From Alitta virens (lineage: Eukaryota; Annelida; Polychaeta; Phyllodocida; Nereididae), in assembly GCA_932294295.1 (NCBI GenBank), contig OW028582.1, forward strand, positions 2,785,515-2,849,514: 64,000 nt of DNA, written 5' to 3'. The position numbers and the translations under genes were made by a program. Shown one piece after another: positions 63,223 to 64,000 of this stretch; position 1 is the stretch's first letter, and every line of letters starts with the position of its first letter. A model generated the notes under the pieces. The model ran no database searches, had not been told where the DNA came from, and worked only from the letters and a program-made list of their open reading frames with translations.

Positions 63223-63517
63223 GGATCAGGTCCCACTGTATTGGTCAGGCTGCCAGCCGTCACCTATTCACAGGCGCTATCCCACTACTGCCCTACGCGG
63301 GGAATTTTGCCTGCTGCGTTTCCGCCCTGGGCCGGTGCATCCCTCATTAGACAACCTGGTGACCCTAACCTCCGTCGGGGACCCCATATCGACACAGGGC
63401 TTAGCATGGACTCCCGATCGACATAGAGCGGCGACAAGGAGGTCCCCCGGCCTCAAGCTGTCCTCCGACCCCAGCCTCCCAGTCGCAGGATTATAGGAAT
63501 GTGCCACCATTCCCAGC
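63223..63517 (-). ncRNA. RN7SL: SRP RNA gene, array copy 31
   Basis: A52G, G79C, T106A and G152A. A52G, G79C and T106A are private to this copy, so it probably belongs to a different stretch of the array than copies 17-30. The unit runs to the window edge. Confidence 0.9.
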
Positions 63518-64000
63518 TAACAGGCCAGGTGTTAGGACTGTTGGTCTATCATGAAGTGCTATTTTTAGCTCTCTCACCTGTGAACAGGATGCAGATGGCA
63601 GCACTTGCCTCACTCATTCACCTGTGGTGTTGTGAAAGTTCTGAAAACATTGGTTAGGTTAGATAAGCTTGTGTGCTCTGAAAATGTCTTATTACTAAAA
63701 ATTGAAAGAGAGATGACCATGTTTAGGTTTCACTTAAATATGACAATTAATATATAGAGAGGTGTAGCTGTGCAGTGAGTGGGTCAAAATTTTATCTGCA
63801 CTTTTACATATATTTGCCATGTTTTGACATTGATATGAATCACAAAGGAACAGATAGGCTTGCCTGCACTTGTGCTTTAATCAAATGCATGTGATGTTAT
63901 CCGATTGGAGGTTTCAGTTGTTTTTTGTATGGGCCTGTTTATGTAAAGAAGCAATGAAAAAATTGACCAGAGAAGCCATAACTGGGTAAAAGCACAATTA

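Larger units (their letters stand above)
33145..64000 (-). repeat. Tandem array of 816-bp units, each with an SRP (7SL) RNA gene
   Basis: Units repeat head to tail every 816 bp (one is 815), with 31 full RNA genes and one truncated, interrupted once by a 4904-bp transposon. Read on the minus strand, a unit has a TAAAAATA motif 43-50 bases before the gene, then a 295-nt SRP RNA gene, then a T-run, then spacer. The spacer is unrelated to 7SL and contains an octamer-like ATTTGCAT about 25-35 bases beyond the T-run (34618-34625 for copy 2). Copies differ at only a few positions each. The array continues past the window, so its total size is unknown. The only animal 7SL organisation I know well, the human one, is dispersed; this layout is like 5S rDNA. 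Confidence 0.95.

Noticed and set aside
33808..63510. Repeated 77-86 codon open frames on both strands (starting MKWSGRAIEKG and MVAHSYNPATG)
   Set aside because: They are translations through the SRP RNA gene and its flank. The minus-strand frame follows 7SL sequence exactly, and helix loops and the terminator are what is conserved. No protein family matches.
33145..64000. Alu or B1-like SINE array (the 5' 50 bases strongly resemble Alu)
   Set aside because: The full S domain of 7SL is present in every unit, units lack A-rich tails and target duplications, and they are strictly tandem at 816 bp. SRP RNA genes explain all of it.

Overview
The window looks like nuclear DNA of an invertebrate animal: AT-rich, with GT-AG introns, one tRNA-derived SINE and many short DNA-transposon remnants. 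Its one protein gene is a complete orthologue of AP-1 clathrin adaptor subunit gamma. I cannot fix the species; a marine invertebrate, possibly a deuterostome, is a guess.

Layout. 1-5828: no coding sequence recognised; probably upstream DNA or the 5' intron of the adaptor gene, with scattered repeats. 5838-30044, plus strand: AP-1 gamma (AP1G1-like), 21 coding exons per transcript giving 2520 nt and 839 residues plus stop, in phase throughout. Two exons are present as tandem homologous alternatives of identical length (97 nt pair at 10085/10679; 99 nt pair at 17861/19148), so the gene could make up to four trunk-domain isoforms. The introns hold MITEs, a SINE with target-site duplication, minisatellites and a long palindrome. 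30045-about 32450: 3' UTR and flank with candidate poly(A) signals.

From about 33145 to the right edge lies a head-to-tail array with an 816-bp period. Each unit carries, on the minus strand, a full-length signal recognition particle RNA (7SL) gene of about 295 nt ending in a T-run, followed by a spacer of about 520 bp. There are 31 full copies plus one truncated copy at the left edge, and the array leaves the window unfinished. The 77-86 aa open frames repeated on both strands are readings through this RNA gene, not proteins. A 4904-bp DNA element (42487-47390) with CCCAGCTAACAC terminal inverted repeats, a 2-bp AG target duplication and an internal 1083-bp tandem duplication sits in the spacer between copies 11 and 12.

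The two points that most deserve follow-up are the tandem 7SL RNA array, which resembles 5S rDNA in organisation and has sub-families and higher-order repeats, and the two duplicated-exon pairs in AP-1 gamma. SRP RNA (co-translational targeting to the ER) and AP-1 gamma (TGN/endosome clathrin coats) both act in secretion, but nothing here shows that their adjacency is functional.
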